From JBALVT01 sp965262875 (GTDB taxonomy: Bacteria > Pseudomonadota > Gammaproteobacteria > Pseudomonadales > Halieaceae), in the NCBI GenBank assembly GCA_965262875.1, contig OZ253569.1:620001-684000 (forward strand): a stretch of 64,000 nt of DNA, written 5' to 3'. A program made the position numbers and the translations under genes. The notes under the pieces are model-generated. The model saw only the letters and a list, made by a program, of their open reading frames with translations. It was not told the DNA's origin and did no database searches. Each line of letters starts with the position of its first letter. The stretch's first letter is position 1. Below, piece after piece: positions 1-8,634 of the stretch.

Positions 1-537
1 AGCACCAATGCTCTCCCGCGATGACCCCAGCCATTGCTGATGGTCCAATTCAATACTGGTGATTACAGCCACCGATGCATCGACAATATTAACCGCGTCT
101 AGCCTGCCACCAAGCCCAACCTCAAGAACCATCACTTCAACATGGAGCGCACGAAAAACCCACAGTGCCGCCAAAGTCGCAAACTCAAAGTAGGTAAGAG
201 ATATTTCGCCCCTGGCCCTGTCGATCTGTTCGAAGGAGTCGATGATGATGTCGTCATCCACTTCGGCTCCAGCAATGCGAATTCTCTCATTGAAGCGCAA
301 AAAATGTGGGGAACTACAGACACCGACTACCTTGCCCGACTCTATCAGTAGGGCCTCCATCACCGCTGCCGTCGTCCCCTTGCCGTTGGTACCTGCAACT
401 GTGACGACAGGTACTTCAATCGGCAGTATATTAAGCCGCTGGGCCACTTCTCTTACTCGATCCAGCCCAAGATCCATCTCATTGGGGTGGAGAGTTTCTA
501 AATGGCATAACCAGTTTGCGAGAGAGTCCTTACTCAT
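1..537 (-). CDS. folC: FolC, bifunctional folylpolyglutamate/dihydrofolate synthase (5' part, C-terminus outside window)
   Basis: Adds glutamate to dihydropteroate and to reduced folates in the cytoplasm, using ATP. The reverse strand is open from the ATG at 537 to the window edge, giving the first 179 codons. Residues about 48-56 read AGTNGKGTT, the family P-loop, followed by the SSPH, RFNERI and VGLGGRLDA segments typical of FolC. The start overlaps the accD stop by 8 bp (shared ATGAGTAA), which suggests translational coupling. accD-folC is a common gammaproteobacterial pair. The 3' half is not visible, so integrity of the C-terminal domain cannot be judged. Confidence 0.93.
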   Translation of the reverse strand, partial: MSKDSLANWLCHLETLHPNEMDLGLDRVREVAQRLNILPIEVPVVTVAGTNGKGTTAAVMEALLIESGKVVGVCSSPHFLRFNERIRIAGAEVDDDIIIDSFEQIDRARGEISLTYFEFATLAALWVFRALHVEVMVLEVGLGGRLDAVNIVDASVAVITSIELDHQQWLGSSRESIGA

Positions 538-1561
538 CCTCTTCTTTTAAGGGCTTTTCCAGATCATCGGAGGGCTCAACGCTCGCCTCCTGATCGACAT
601 CCATGACCTCTTCGGTTTCAGCCTCCGGCTCTAGTTCTGATTCTGATTCTGGTTCAAGTTCCAGCTCCGGTTCCGGTTCCGGGATATCCTGGGCGATAGG
701 CGTAAGCTCGCGATCAGTCATCTTTGACAATAAGCTGGCAATTGTTTCTCTAATATCATTGCGGTGAACAATCATATCGATCGAACCGTGCTCCAACAGA
801 AACTCGCTGCGTTGAAAGCCCTTGGGAAGTTTCTGTCTAATGGTTTGTTCGATAATATTCGGCCCTGCGAAACCTACACGAGCGTCGGGCTCAGCGATAT
901 TAACGTCTCCTAACAGTGCCAGCGAAGCTGATACACCGCCGTAGACCGGGTCGGTCATTACCGAGATATAAGGTACGCCACGCTGTTTCATCCGCTCGAT
1001 AACAGCACTGGTCTTGGCCATTTGCATTAGAGAAATTAGCGCTTCTTGCATCCTCGCTCCGCCAGACGCTGCAAAGCAAACCAGTGGAACATTATCTTCG
1101 AGTGCAATTTGAGCTGCCCTGGTAAATTTCTCTCCCACAGCGTAACCCATCGAGCCGCCGTGGAAATTAAACTCGAAGGCAACGACGACAACCGACAAAC
1201 CTTGCAGCTGGCCCTTCATGGCGATCAAAGCATCCTTCTCGCCGGTGGCCTTTTGCGCTCCACTCAAACGGTCGCGATAGCGTTTCTTATCTTTGAATTT
1301 CAGTCGATCAACAGGCTCAATATCTGCCAGTACCTCTTCTCTCCCATCGGGATCGAGAAAAACATCGAGGCGCCGGCGCGCGCCGATACGCATATGGTGA
1401 TCGCACTTGGGGCAGACATCATCGTTGCGATCTACATCGGGGCGATACAGTACCGCTTCGCACTTAACGCATTTCTTCCACAGCCCTTCCGGAACTGAAG
1501 AACGCTTTTCGCCGCCTTCGCTGCGAACGCCAGAGGGCAAAATTTTATGAATCCAACTCAT
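530..1561 (-). CDS. accD: Acetyl-CoA carboxylase carboxyltransferase subunit beta
   Basis: With AccA it transfers the carboxyl group from carboxybiotin to acetyl-CoA, the first committed step of fatty acid synthesis. The 343-residue product has the N-terminal zinc ribbon (Cys31, Cys34, Cys50, Cys53) and the crotonase-like core with ASGGARMQEA and the downstream DPVYGGVSASLA stretch. The start follows a GGGAGA ribosome-binding site. It lies 46 bp after trpA and overlaps folC. From about residue 292 there is a 52-residue strongly acidic Glu/Pro-rich tail, longer than in the roughly 304-residue E. coli protein. The tail is low-complexity and its role is unknown. Confidence 0.97.
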   Translation of the reverse strand: MSWIHKILPSGVRSEGGEKRSSVPEGLWKKCVKCEAVLYRPDVDRNDDVCPKCDHHMRIGARRRLDVFLDPDGREEVLADIEPVDRLKFKDKKRYRDRLSGAQKATGEKDALIAMKGQLQGLSVVVVAFEFNFHGGSMGYAVGEKFTRAAQIALEDNVPLVCFAASGGARMQEALISLMQMAKTSAVIERMKQRGVPYISVMTDPVYGGVSASLALLGDVNIAEPDARVGFAGPNIIEQTIRQKLPKGFQRSEFLLEHGSIDMIVHRNDIRETIASLLSKMTDRELTPIAQDIPEPEPELELEPESESELEPEAETEEVMDVDQEASVEPSDDLEKPLKEEDE

Positions 1562-1607
1562 GTTATCTCCCGAATCTCAATAACATTATAGGTGTTTGCA
1601 GACACTA

Positions 1608-2429
1608 CTAGGAAGTCGCGTCGTCAATACCGCGACGAATATCCGCAATGAGTTTAACCGCAGCTTCAATTGCCGCTTCCGAGCTGCCGCCTACGTCGAT
1701 GACGTCGGCTACGGTCTGTACCAGTGCACTTCCAACCACCGCACCATCCGCACATGCGCAAATCGATGCTGCGGACTGTGCATCCTTAATACCAAAACCC
1801 ACGGCGACCGGCAGCGACGTGTGATCGCGAATAACCTTTACCTGCGCCGTCACATCTTCTGCGTCCAAATTGCCCGCGCCTGTTACACCTTTTACCGCCA
1901 CATAGTAGACAAAGCCACTGGCCTGTTCTGTAATCAAACCCACTCTGGAATCTGGGGTGGTCGGCGCAACCAAGAAGATATTGTCTATACCCACTCGCTT
2001 CAGCTCAAGATTTATATCCGTAACTTCTTCCGGTGGTATATCGACGGTCAGCAAGCCATCCAACTGCGCGGCTGCCGCGGCATCGGCGAAAGCTGCATAC
2101 CCCATATGAAACACGGGATTTGCGTAACCCATTAGCAACACTGGAGTTTCCTTGTCAGTTTGACGAAACTCCCCGACATACGCCAACGCCTTGCGCAGGC
2201 TTATCCCATTGGCCAGAGCCCGTTCATGAGCCAACGCGATGACTGGCCCCTCCGCCATAGGATCGGAAAAGGGCACTCCGAGCTCCAATATGTCAGCACC
2301 GGCTTCAACCAGTGCGTGCATTAACGGCACCGTGATTTCGACGCGGGGATCACCCGCTACAAGATAGGGTATTAACGCTTTCTTACCCTGCTGTGCCAGC
2401 GCCTTAAAACGCGCCTCGATACGACTCAC
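1608..2429 (-). CDS. trpA: Tryptophan synthase alpha subunit
   Basis: Cleaves indole-3-glycerol phosphate to indole and glyceraldehyde 3-phosphate, and channels indole to TrpB. The 273-residue TIM barrel has YLVAGDP near residues 22-28 and ELGVPFSDP at 49-57, with Glu49 as catalytic acid. The second catalytic position, Asp60 in the E. coli enzyme, aligns with Glu60 here (MAEGP instead of LADGP). GTG start with GGGAG upstream. It follows trpB by 13 bp, so the two are surely co-transcribed. Identification is clear; only the effect of the Asp-to-Glu change is open. Confidence 0.97.
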   Translation of the reverse strand: MSRIEARFKALAQQGKKALIPYLVAGDPRVEITVPLMHALVEAGADILELGVPFSDPMAEGPVIALAHERALANGISLRKALAYVGEFRQTDKETPVLLMGYANPVFHMGYAAFADAAAAAQLDGLLTVDIPPEEVTDINLELKRVGIDNIFLVAPTTPDSRVGLITEQASGFVYYVAVKGVTGAGNLDAEDVTAQVKVIRDHTSLPVAVGFGIKDAQSAASICACADGAVVGSALVQTVADVIDVGGSSEAAIEAAVKLIADIRRGIDDATS

Positions 2430-2442
2430 TATTCCGAACTCC

Positions 2443-3663
2443 CTAAATTGTTATGCCGTCGAGCTCAGCGACGGTATGGATATCCTTGTCACCACGGCCT
2501 GACAAATTAACTACAATGGTTTGCTCAGGAGACATCGTCTGCGCCAGAGTTTCAGCGTAAGCCAGGGCGTGGCTACTCTCCAGGGCAGGAATAATACCCT
2601 CAACCTGGGTCAGTGTATGAAATGCTCGCAGTGCTTCGTCATCATTGGCCACCACATATTCAACTCTCCCCTGATCTTTGAGCCAGGAGTGCTCGGGACC
2701 AACTCCAGGATAATCCAGACCGGCAGAAATGGAATGCGTGTGTTGAATCTGACCATCTTCATCCTGCATCAAGTACGTACGATTGCCGTGCAGTACGCCT
2801 GGAGTACCGGCGGTCAGTGGTGCGGCGTGCTGATTCGTAGCCAAACCCAGTCCGCCCGCTTCCACACCGTACATTGCCACGTCCTTGTCTTCCAAAAAGG
2901 GGTGGAATAAACCAATCGCATTTGATCCGCCGCCGACACAGGCCACCAAGGCATCCGGTAATTTCCCGGTCTGCGCCAAGGACTGTGCGCGTGCCTCCCT
3001 GCCAATCACACACTGAAAATCTCGTACCAACATCGGATAGGGGTGCGGCCCTGCCACGGTACCTATGATGTAAAAAGTGTCATCGACGTTGGTGACCCAA
3101 TCGCGCATGGCTTCATTCATGGCATCCTTAAGTGTCCTCGAACCCGAAGTCACAGCAACAACATGTGCACCGAGTAGCTTCATTCGATAAACATTGCTGG
3201 CCTGACGCACAATGTCGTCAGCCCCCATGAAAACATGGCACTCAAGTCCCAGGCGAGCGGCGATCGTCGCTGTTGCCACACCGTGCTGCCCAGCGCCTGT
3301 TTCGGCGATGATGCGCTTCTTGCCCATGTGCTTGGCCAACAGGGCCTGTCCTACCGTATTGTTTACCTTATGAGCACCGGTGTGGTTCAGATCCTCGCGC
3401 TTTAGATAAATTCTCGCGCCACCGATCTGATCGGACCATCGCTTTGCCTCGTAAAGCGGCGAAGGTCTGCCGACATAATGAGACAGATCATCGTCAAGCT
3501 CACGCTGGAACTCCGCGTCCTGAGACAGCTCTTTATAGAGAGTTTCCAATTTATCCAACGCCGACATCAACGTTTCTGATACATACTTCCCACCGTAAAC
3601 ACCAAATCTACCCGCTTCATCGGGAACACTGGCAAACACACTATCGGTGACTTCACTATTCAT
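2443..3663 (-). CDS. trpB: Tryptophan synthase beta subunit
   Basis: PLP enzyme that condenses indole with serine to give tryptophan, working as an alpha2beta2 complex with TrpA. The 406-residue protein has the PLP-binding lysine in HTGAHKVNN (Lys99), the phosphate-binding GGGSNA loop and the C-terminal VNLSGRGDKD. It starts 5 bp after trpF on the same strand and is followed by trpA, so trpF-trpB-trpA form one unit. Length and motifs are normal for TrpB1-type enzymes. Confidence 0.98.
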   Translation of the reverse strand: MNSEVTDSVFASVPDEAGRFGVYGGKYVSETLMSALDKLETLYKELSQDAEFQRELDDDLSHYVGRPSPLYEAKRWSDQIGGARIYLKREDLNHTGAHKVNNTVGQALLAKHMGKKRIIAETGAGQHGVATATIAARLGLECHVFMGADDIVRQASNVYRMKLLGAHVVAVTSGSRTLKDAMNEAMRDWVTNVDDTFYIIGTVAGPHPYPMLVRDFQCVIGREARAQSLAQTGKLPDALVACVGGGSNAIGLFHPFLEDKDVAMYGVEAGGLGLATNQHAAPLTAGTPGVLHGNRTYLMQDEDGQIQHTHSISAGLDYPGVGPEHSWLKDQGRVEYVVANDDEALRAFHTLTQVEGIIPALESSHALAYAETLAQTMSPEQTIVVNLSGRGDKDIHTVAELDGITI

Positions 3664-3668
3664 TTTCG

Positions 3669-4307
3669 TTACCTATTCAAACTCAAATCGGCAGAGCGAA
3701 CTGCCGCAATAAAACCCTTGATGCTAGACTCACTTTTAACTCCCGCAGAGCTCTCTACTCCGCCGCTGATATCCACAGCCGCTGGTTGGAGCAACTTAAT
3801 TGCCTCGCCTACATTTTCAGCGTTGAGCCCACCCGCTAAAACAATGGGGACGCTGAAGGTTCCCTGCGCCATATTCCAATCGAAGGTTTGTCCGGTACCA
3901 CCGTGAACTCCGTCTACCCAGGCATCCAGTAAAAGAGCCCTGGCTGAGCGATAGGAATCACAAGCAAGCGCAATTTCATCGCTGGAGCGAACGCGCAACG
4001 CCTTAAGGTATGGGCGTCCAAAGCGTGTGCAAAACTCTTCAGTTTCATCGCCGTGAAACTGAAGAACATCGATAGGAACTTCTCTAAGGATTCTCTCGAT
4101 ATTCTCAGCCGTTTCATTCACAAACAACCCGACCACAGTAACCAGAGGTGGAAGAGACTTTATACACTCCAGTGCCTGCGCGACGCTAATCGCTCGCGAG
4201 CTCTTGGGGTAAAAAACCAGCCCTATGGCATCTGCGCCACAAGCAGCGGCAACACGCGCATCTTCCGGTCTGGTAATACCGCAAATTTTGATACGCGTCT
4301 GGGTCAC
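3669..4307 (-). CDS. trpF: Phosphoribosylanthranilate isomerase
   Basis: Converts N-(5'-phosphoribosyl)anthranilate to the carboxyphenylamino-deoxyribulose phosphate, the third step of tryptophan synthesis. The 212-residue barrel begins with KICGITRPEDA, carrying the catalytic Cys9. It has LQFHGDE in the middle, LLLDAW with the catalytic Asp, and the phosphate-binding LAGGLNAENV and DISGGVE segments. Start codon is GTG. It sits 64 bp downstream of truA and 5 bp upstream of trpB. No leader peptide or attenuator was seen upstream. Confidence 0.97.
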   Translation of the reverse strand: MTQTRIKICGITRPEDARVAAACGADAIGLVFYPKSSRAISVAQALECIKSLPPLVTVVGLFVNETAENIERILREVPIDVLQFHGDETEEFCTRFGRPYLKALRVRSSDEIALACDSYRSARALLLDAWVDGVHGGTGQTFDWNMAQGTFSVPIVLAGGLNAENVGEAIKLLQPAAVDISGGVESSAGVKSESSIKGFIAAVRSADLSLNR

Positions 4308-4371
4308 TGTCAGGGAAATCTGTAGGAATAAAACGAGCTGCTATGGTAGCAGAACTGCCCGCTGCCTGTCT

Positions 4372-5211
4372 CTAGTCGATGAGCATCAGTGGGCCCATGG
4401 GTGACTTTGGAAGACCAAATTTAGCAGGGTAATCCACGCGCACGAGGTACAGCCCGTCCGCCGGTGCCGTCTCGGCTGCAACATTGCGATCTCTACCTTG
4501 CAGGACCGACCTTAGCCAGCCTGGCGATTGGCGACCGGTACCCACCGCCATCAGAGAGCCGGCGATATTGCGGACCATGTGGTGCAAAAAAGCGTTCGCC
4601 TGAACATCGATAATTACCCACTGTGCCCGCCTGTTCACTTCAATGAAATGTATATTGCGCATAGGGGTTTTCGATTGGCAACTGGATGCCTGGAATGCAC
4701 TAAAGTCCTGCTCTCCCAAAAGGCATTGAGCCTCGGTGTGCATAAGATCAGCATCCAGGGGTCTACGCTGCCATGTAATCTGGGACTTCAACAACGCGGG
4801 CCGCACCGGTGTATTGACGATCAGATATCGATATCGCCTGGAGAGCGCTGAGAACCTGGCGTGAAAATCCGGCACCACTTCGATAGCCCAGTGAACGCGT
4901 ATATCCAGGGGTAAGTTTGCATTGGTACCGAGCACCCAGGAGCGGCCACTGCGTTCAACCGGTGCATCAAAATGCATGATTTGTTCGTGGCCGTGAACGC
5001 CGGTATCGGTTCGCCCCGCGCACTGGACGCGCACCGGGCAGGCAGCGACAACAGCCAGCGCCTGCTCTAGGCGCTCCTGAACGGTTTCTACATCTAAGTG
5101 GGTTTGCGCCTGCCAGCCACAATAGCGGCTGCCGTCATACTCGATTCTACAGGCGACTCTTGATCCGGCGGGTATGAGCTCGGAGGAGAAATGACGGCCG
5201 GAATCAGTCAA
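4372..5211 (-). CDS. truA: tRNA pseudouridine(38-40) synthase TruA
   Basis: Isomerises uridines 38-40 in the anticodon arm of many tRNAs. Residues 64-71 contain CAGRTDTG, with the catalytic Asp69. RRYRYL and the FLHHMVRNI motif further on are family signatures. The likely start is TTG, overlapping the fimV stop by 8 bp, so translation is probably coupled to fimV. The order fimV-truA-trpF is conserved in Pseudomonas-type genomes. At 279 residues it is of normal length. Confidence 0.96.
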   Translation of the reverse strand: MTDSGRHFSSELIPAGSRVACRIEYDGSRYCGWQAQTHLDVETVQERLEQALAVVAACPVRVQCAGRTDTGVHGHEQIMHFDAPVERSGRSWVLGTNANLPLDIRVHWAIEVVPDFHARFSALSRRYRYLIVNTPVRPALLKSQITWQRRPLDADLMHTEAQCLLGEQDFSAFQASSCQSKTPMRNIHFIEVNRRAQWVIIDVQANAFLHHMVRNIAGSLMAVGTGRQSPGWLRSVLQGRDRNVAAETAPADGLYLVRVDYPAKFGLPKSPMGPLMLID

Positions 5212-7384
5212 GCCGTTCTAGAAGGATTTTCGCTTCCTCTTTCTGACCTGCGCTGCCATCGGCTGCAATTTCTTCCAGGATCTGTTTCGCACCGTCTTCA
5301 TCGCCCATATCTAGATAGGCCCGAGCGAGGTCAAGTTTGGTAGACATCTCGTTGCCGCCTTCGGCAAAGACCAGGTCTTCCTCGTCTTCAAAATCGCCGC
5401 CGGCGTTGTCTTCGGTGAAATCCGAGGAAAGATCCAAGTCGTCATCGAGAATTTCACTGTCGGGTAGCTCAATTTCAAGCTCTCCGAAATCTGCCTCCAG
5501 GGACTCTCCAGTGTCAGTGGTGAGATCCAGGTCGTCCAGGACCTCCAGAGCATCAGAACTTGAAAGCGTAGAGTCTTCCAGATCGGGGCTCACCATTTCC
5601 GCGAACCAGTTACTGCCATTTCCGGCGCTACGCAGCACTTGCTCTGCCCGAGAAATAAACGAAGAATCGCCGATAGCCACGAGTTCTGTGTATTGCAGCT
5701 GGGCCTCTTCCTTGTTACCCATTTCGGCACTGAGTTCTATAAGCTTTTCGCGATAAGCCGGATTACCCGGATCACTATCAATCGCGGTTTTCAACAGATC
5801 GACTGCCTGAGGATAGCGTCCATAGGCAATATAAATATCGGCCTCAGCTAGAGCGTCACCCGCATCATCAGAAGCGTACTCATCGTGCTTGTGCTCGCCA
5901 TAACCCGAATCTTTGTCGGGCGACCCGTCGGAGAGTATATCTTCCCCGTCCAACGCTCCGGCTTGCTGCTCAATGTCTACGGTATCGGGGGTTGCCTCCA
6001 TCTCTTCGTCGAGGTCATTCAGATTGACATCCGCATCCGGCATGGTCACATCGGCGAAGACATCGTCATCGGTAGCCGCGCCAATATCATCGTCTTCCCA
6101 TTCGTCCTCACTGGTACGACGACGAAGAAAGAAAAACACGCCAAGTGCGGCGGCAATTACCAGGCCGATAATGTAATAAAGGGTATTGGATTTTTCGGGT
6201 TCCGGGGAAGGCGTCACCTTCGGTAGTTGCTCAACTGGCTTGCTGACATCGGGTTCAACAACTGCAGAGTCCGAGTCCGACAGCGCATTTTGGAGTGCAG
6301 AGATCTGGTCATCCTTAAGACTGACGATATGCTGCAGCGTTTCCACTTGCTCTTCCATCGCGGCCAATCGATCGGAGAGTTCAAACCGCTCGCGCTCAGA
6401 TTCCTCGAGGTTTTCGGCGACTTCAGATCGCGAGGAAGCCGCGAGACTTGAATCATCCGCTGCAGATGTTTCGTCGTCCGGGCTGGGCTCGGCTGAAATT
6501 CGCAGCGATGGTCCCGCGCCGGCCTGAGGTTTGCTTGCTACACCGTCGCGCCAATCCTGATTCTGTTGCCGGACTTCCTGCTGCGCTTGAGACAGATCAT
6601 TTGAGCTTATGTCAGCTGAGCCGGGCAGGTACACTATATAGCCGGCTTTGATCCGGTTGATATTTCCGCCGATAAAGGCCTTTGGATTCAGGCGCTGGAT
6701 ATCCAACATGGTCTGATGAACAGACGCACCTTCCGGCCTGGATCTTTGCGCGATTGCCCAGAGCGTTTCGTCTCGTCGGATCATATACTGGTTGCCAGCG
6801 CGTGGCTGTGCAGCGGCCTCGGAACCAAAGTCACGTTGGGGCATTTCGCCCGGCGGCAACTCAGACTTTTTTGTGCTTACCGAGGTACCGGAACTGGCCT
6901 CAGAGCTACGGGGCTTTTTTGAAGTATCTTCCCCGCCTGCGGTCTCCATCACCTTTTCGCTGGCAGAGATGATCGGAGATTCGGTGTCAAAAATTGGGGG
7001 GTCTATCAGTACGGTGTATTCACGTAACAGGCGTCCGCTTGGCCAGCGTGCCTCGATCAAAAAATCCAGGTAGGGTTCGAGAACCGGATCTTCCGAGGAG
7101 AGAGTAATAGTGCCATTGCCGCGTTCATCGACACTGACTTCGAACTTAATGCTGGTTAAAAAATAAGCCCTATCAATACCCAGCTTATCAAAGTCGTCCG
7201 AAGTCGCCAGGCGAACCTTGATTTGATCTTGGTGCAAACCTGCTGCGCTGTGCATTTCCACACTTGCAGAGAGAGGTTCGTTGAGAAAGGATTCAAGCTT
7301 GAGCTCACCCAAGCCGAGCGCTGAAACGACACCAGAGTGTAAACAACCCAATGTCAGTACTGCCGTAGCCAGCCTACGAGCCAT
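5204..7384 (-). CDS. fimV: FimV/HubP-type polar peptidoglycan-binding hub protein
   Basis: FimV-family proteins mark the cell pole and help assemble type IV pili, type II secretion or chemotaxis machinery. The 726-residue product has an N-terminal signal peptide (about 1-22, ending after SALG) and a conserved periplasmic N-domain. A LysM domain follows near residues 197-252 (MIRRDETLWAIAQRSRP ... INRIKAGYIVYLP), then a coiled coil near 325-370. A single transmembrane helix (YYIIGLVIAAALGVFFFL) leads to an acidic cytoplasmic region with TPR-like repeats (ALAEADIYIAYGRY) and the C-terminal FimV motif (LDLARAYLDMGD). Shorter than the P. aeruginosa protein because the acidic linker is reduced. 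The upstream 7385-7566 stretch should carry its promoter, but no confident box was seen. Confidence 0.95.
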   Translation of the reverse strand: MARRLATAVLTLGCLHSGVVSALGLGELKLESFLNEPLSASVEMHSAAGLHQDQIKVRLATSDDFDKLGIDRAYFLTSIKFEVSVDERGNGTITLSSEDPVLEPYLDFLIEARWPSGRLLREYTVLIDPPIFDTESPIISASEKVMETAGGEDTSKKPRSSEASSGTSVSTKKSELPPGEMPQRDFGSEAAAQPRAGNQYMIRRDETLWAIAQRSRPEGASVHQTMLDIQRLNPKAFIGGNINRIKAGYIVYLPGSADISSNDLSQAQQEVRQQNQDWRDGVASKPQAGAGPSLRISAEPSPDDETSAADDSSLAASSRSEVAENLEESERERFELSDRLAAMEEQVETLQHIVSLKDDQISALQNALSDSDSAVVEPDVSKPVEQLPKVTPSPEPEKSNTLYYIIGLVIAAALGVFFFLRRRTSEDEWEDDDIGAATDDDVFADVTMPDADVNLNDLDEEMEATPDTVDIEQQAGALDGEDILSDGSPDKDSGYGEHKHDEYASDDAGDALAEADIYIAYGRYPQAVDLLKTAIDSDPGNPAYREKLIELSAEMGNKEEAQLQYTELVAIGDSSFISRAEQVLRSAGNGSNWFAEMVSPDLEDSTLSSSDALEVLDDLDLTTDTGESLEADFGELEIELPDSEILDDDLDLSSDFTEDNAGGDFEDEEDLVFAEGGNEMSTKLDLARAYLDMGDEDGAKQILEEIAADGSAGQKEEAKILLERLD

Positions 7385-7566
7385 ATAGATGCCTTATTAT
7401 TTTACCTGTTATTTATAGCCGGTATCCCCAGGATCCAACTACTAAACCAGGATTTCACGAGTGCCCCTCTCCGTCCCCTCACACAGCCTACCAGCCGCGT
7501 TTGCGCACGTCCGTGCACCAGTGACTTTCCTGCCCCTAAACTAGCCACTTCTTCCGCAAGTATCTT

Positions 7567-8589
7567 TTATATATAGGTATTAATCAAGCACTCGGCAATT
7601 TGCACACTATTGAGAGCAGCCCCTTTGCGGACGTTGTCTGAAACCACCCACAGGTCCAATCCTTGGGGGTGTGAAATGTCCTCTCTGATTCTGCCTACGA
7701 ACACCGCATCATGACCCGCACAGTCCCCTACAGCAGTGGGATAGCTGCCATCCACACGTTCATCAATGACAGTAATTCCCGGCGCATTTTTCAGCAGATT
7801 TGTGGCCTCTTCGGCGGTGATTTTATCAACAGTTTCGACATGCACAGCCTCAGAATGGCCAAAAAATACCGGAACTCTTACACAAGTTGGGTTAACGGCA
7901 ATACCGCTATTACCGAATATTTTTTGGGTCTCCCATACCATTTTCATTTCCTCCCGGGTGTAGCCGTTCTCCTGGAAGGTATCGATTTGTGGCAGGACGT
8001 TAAAAGCAATCTGTTTTGGGTAGGCTTTGCACTCCACTGCTTTCGCATTGAGCAGGTTGGCAGTCTGGCCCGCGAGTTCCTCTACGGCCTCTTTTCCCGA
8101 GCCAGAAACCGCCTGATAGGTGGCGACATTGATACGCTCAATACCCACTGCGTCGTAGATCGGCTTGAGGGCCACCAGCATCTGAATGGTTGAACAGTTT
8201 GGATTGGCTATAATGTTGCGCTTGCTATAACCCGCCAATGCCTCGATGTTCACTTCGGGGACGATCAGGGGTATGTCCTCGTCCCGGCGAAAGTGCGAGG
8301 TATTGTCGATGACCACACAACCCGCCGCTGCGGCCTTGGGAGCAAATTCGGCAGAGATGTCACTACCGGCTGAAAACAGTCCGATCTGCGCCTGAGAAAA
8401 ATCGAATTCTGCCAGGTCGGTGACGCGAACTGTTTTGCCCTTGAACATAATGGTCTTGCCGGCAGATCGGTTGCTGGCCAGAGCGTAGAAATTACGAACC
8501 GGGAAATCTCGCTCTTCGAGGATTGAGATCATAGTCTCGCCAACGGCGCCAGTGGCGCCGACGACGGCTACATCATATAAGTCTGTCAT
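7567..8589 (-). CDS. asd: Aspartate-semialdehyde dehydrogenase
   Basis: Reduces aspartyl phosphate to the semialdehyde with NADPH, feeding lysine, diaminopimelate, threonine and methionine synthesis. The 340-residue protein begins with a Rossmann motif (VVGATGAVGE, residues 9-18). The catalytic Cys132 lies in NPNCSTIQM, and a conserved PVFFGHSEAVHVET sequence follows. It belongs to the shorter USG-1/Gram-positive-like Asd group rather than the E. coli type. It lies 45 bp after leuB and upstream of fimV, as in related genomes. Confidence 0.96.
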   Translation of the reverse strand: MTDLYDVAVVGATGAVGETMISILEERDFPVRNFYALASNRSAGKTIMFKGKTVRVTDLAEFDFSQAQIGLFSAGSDISAEFAPKAAAAGCVVIDNTSHFRRDEDIPLIVPEVNIEALAGYSKRNIIANPNCSTIQMLVALKPIYDAVGIERINVATYQAVSGSGKEAVEELAGQTANLLNAKAVECKAYPKQIAFNVLPQIDTFQENGYTREEMKMVWETQKIFGNSGIAVNPTCVRVPVFFGHSEAVHVETVDKITAEEATNLLKNAPGITVIDERVDGSYPTAVGDCAGHDAVFVGRIREDISHPQGLDLWVVSDNVRKGAALNSVQIAECLINTYI

Positions 8590-8634
8590 GTGCTTCTTTG
8601 CCTTTCATAATAGTTAAATCAATAGTGCGTCGTG

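Noticed and set aside
1..4371. trp leader attenuator
   Set aside because: No short Trp-rich leader peptide or alternative hairpins were visible upstream of trpF; the genes lie within a longer run behind truA.
5311..6651. Several long open frames opposite fimV
   Set aside because: They are antisense shadows caused by the acidic, GC-skewed codon pattern of fimV; no family similarity or start signals.
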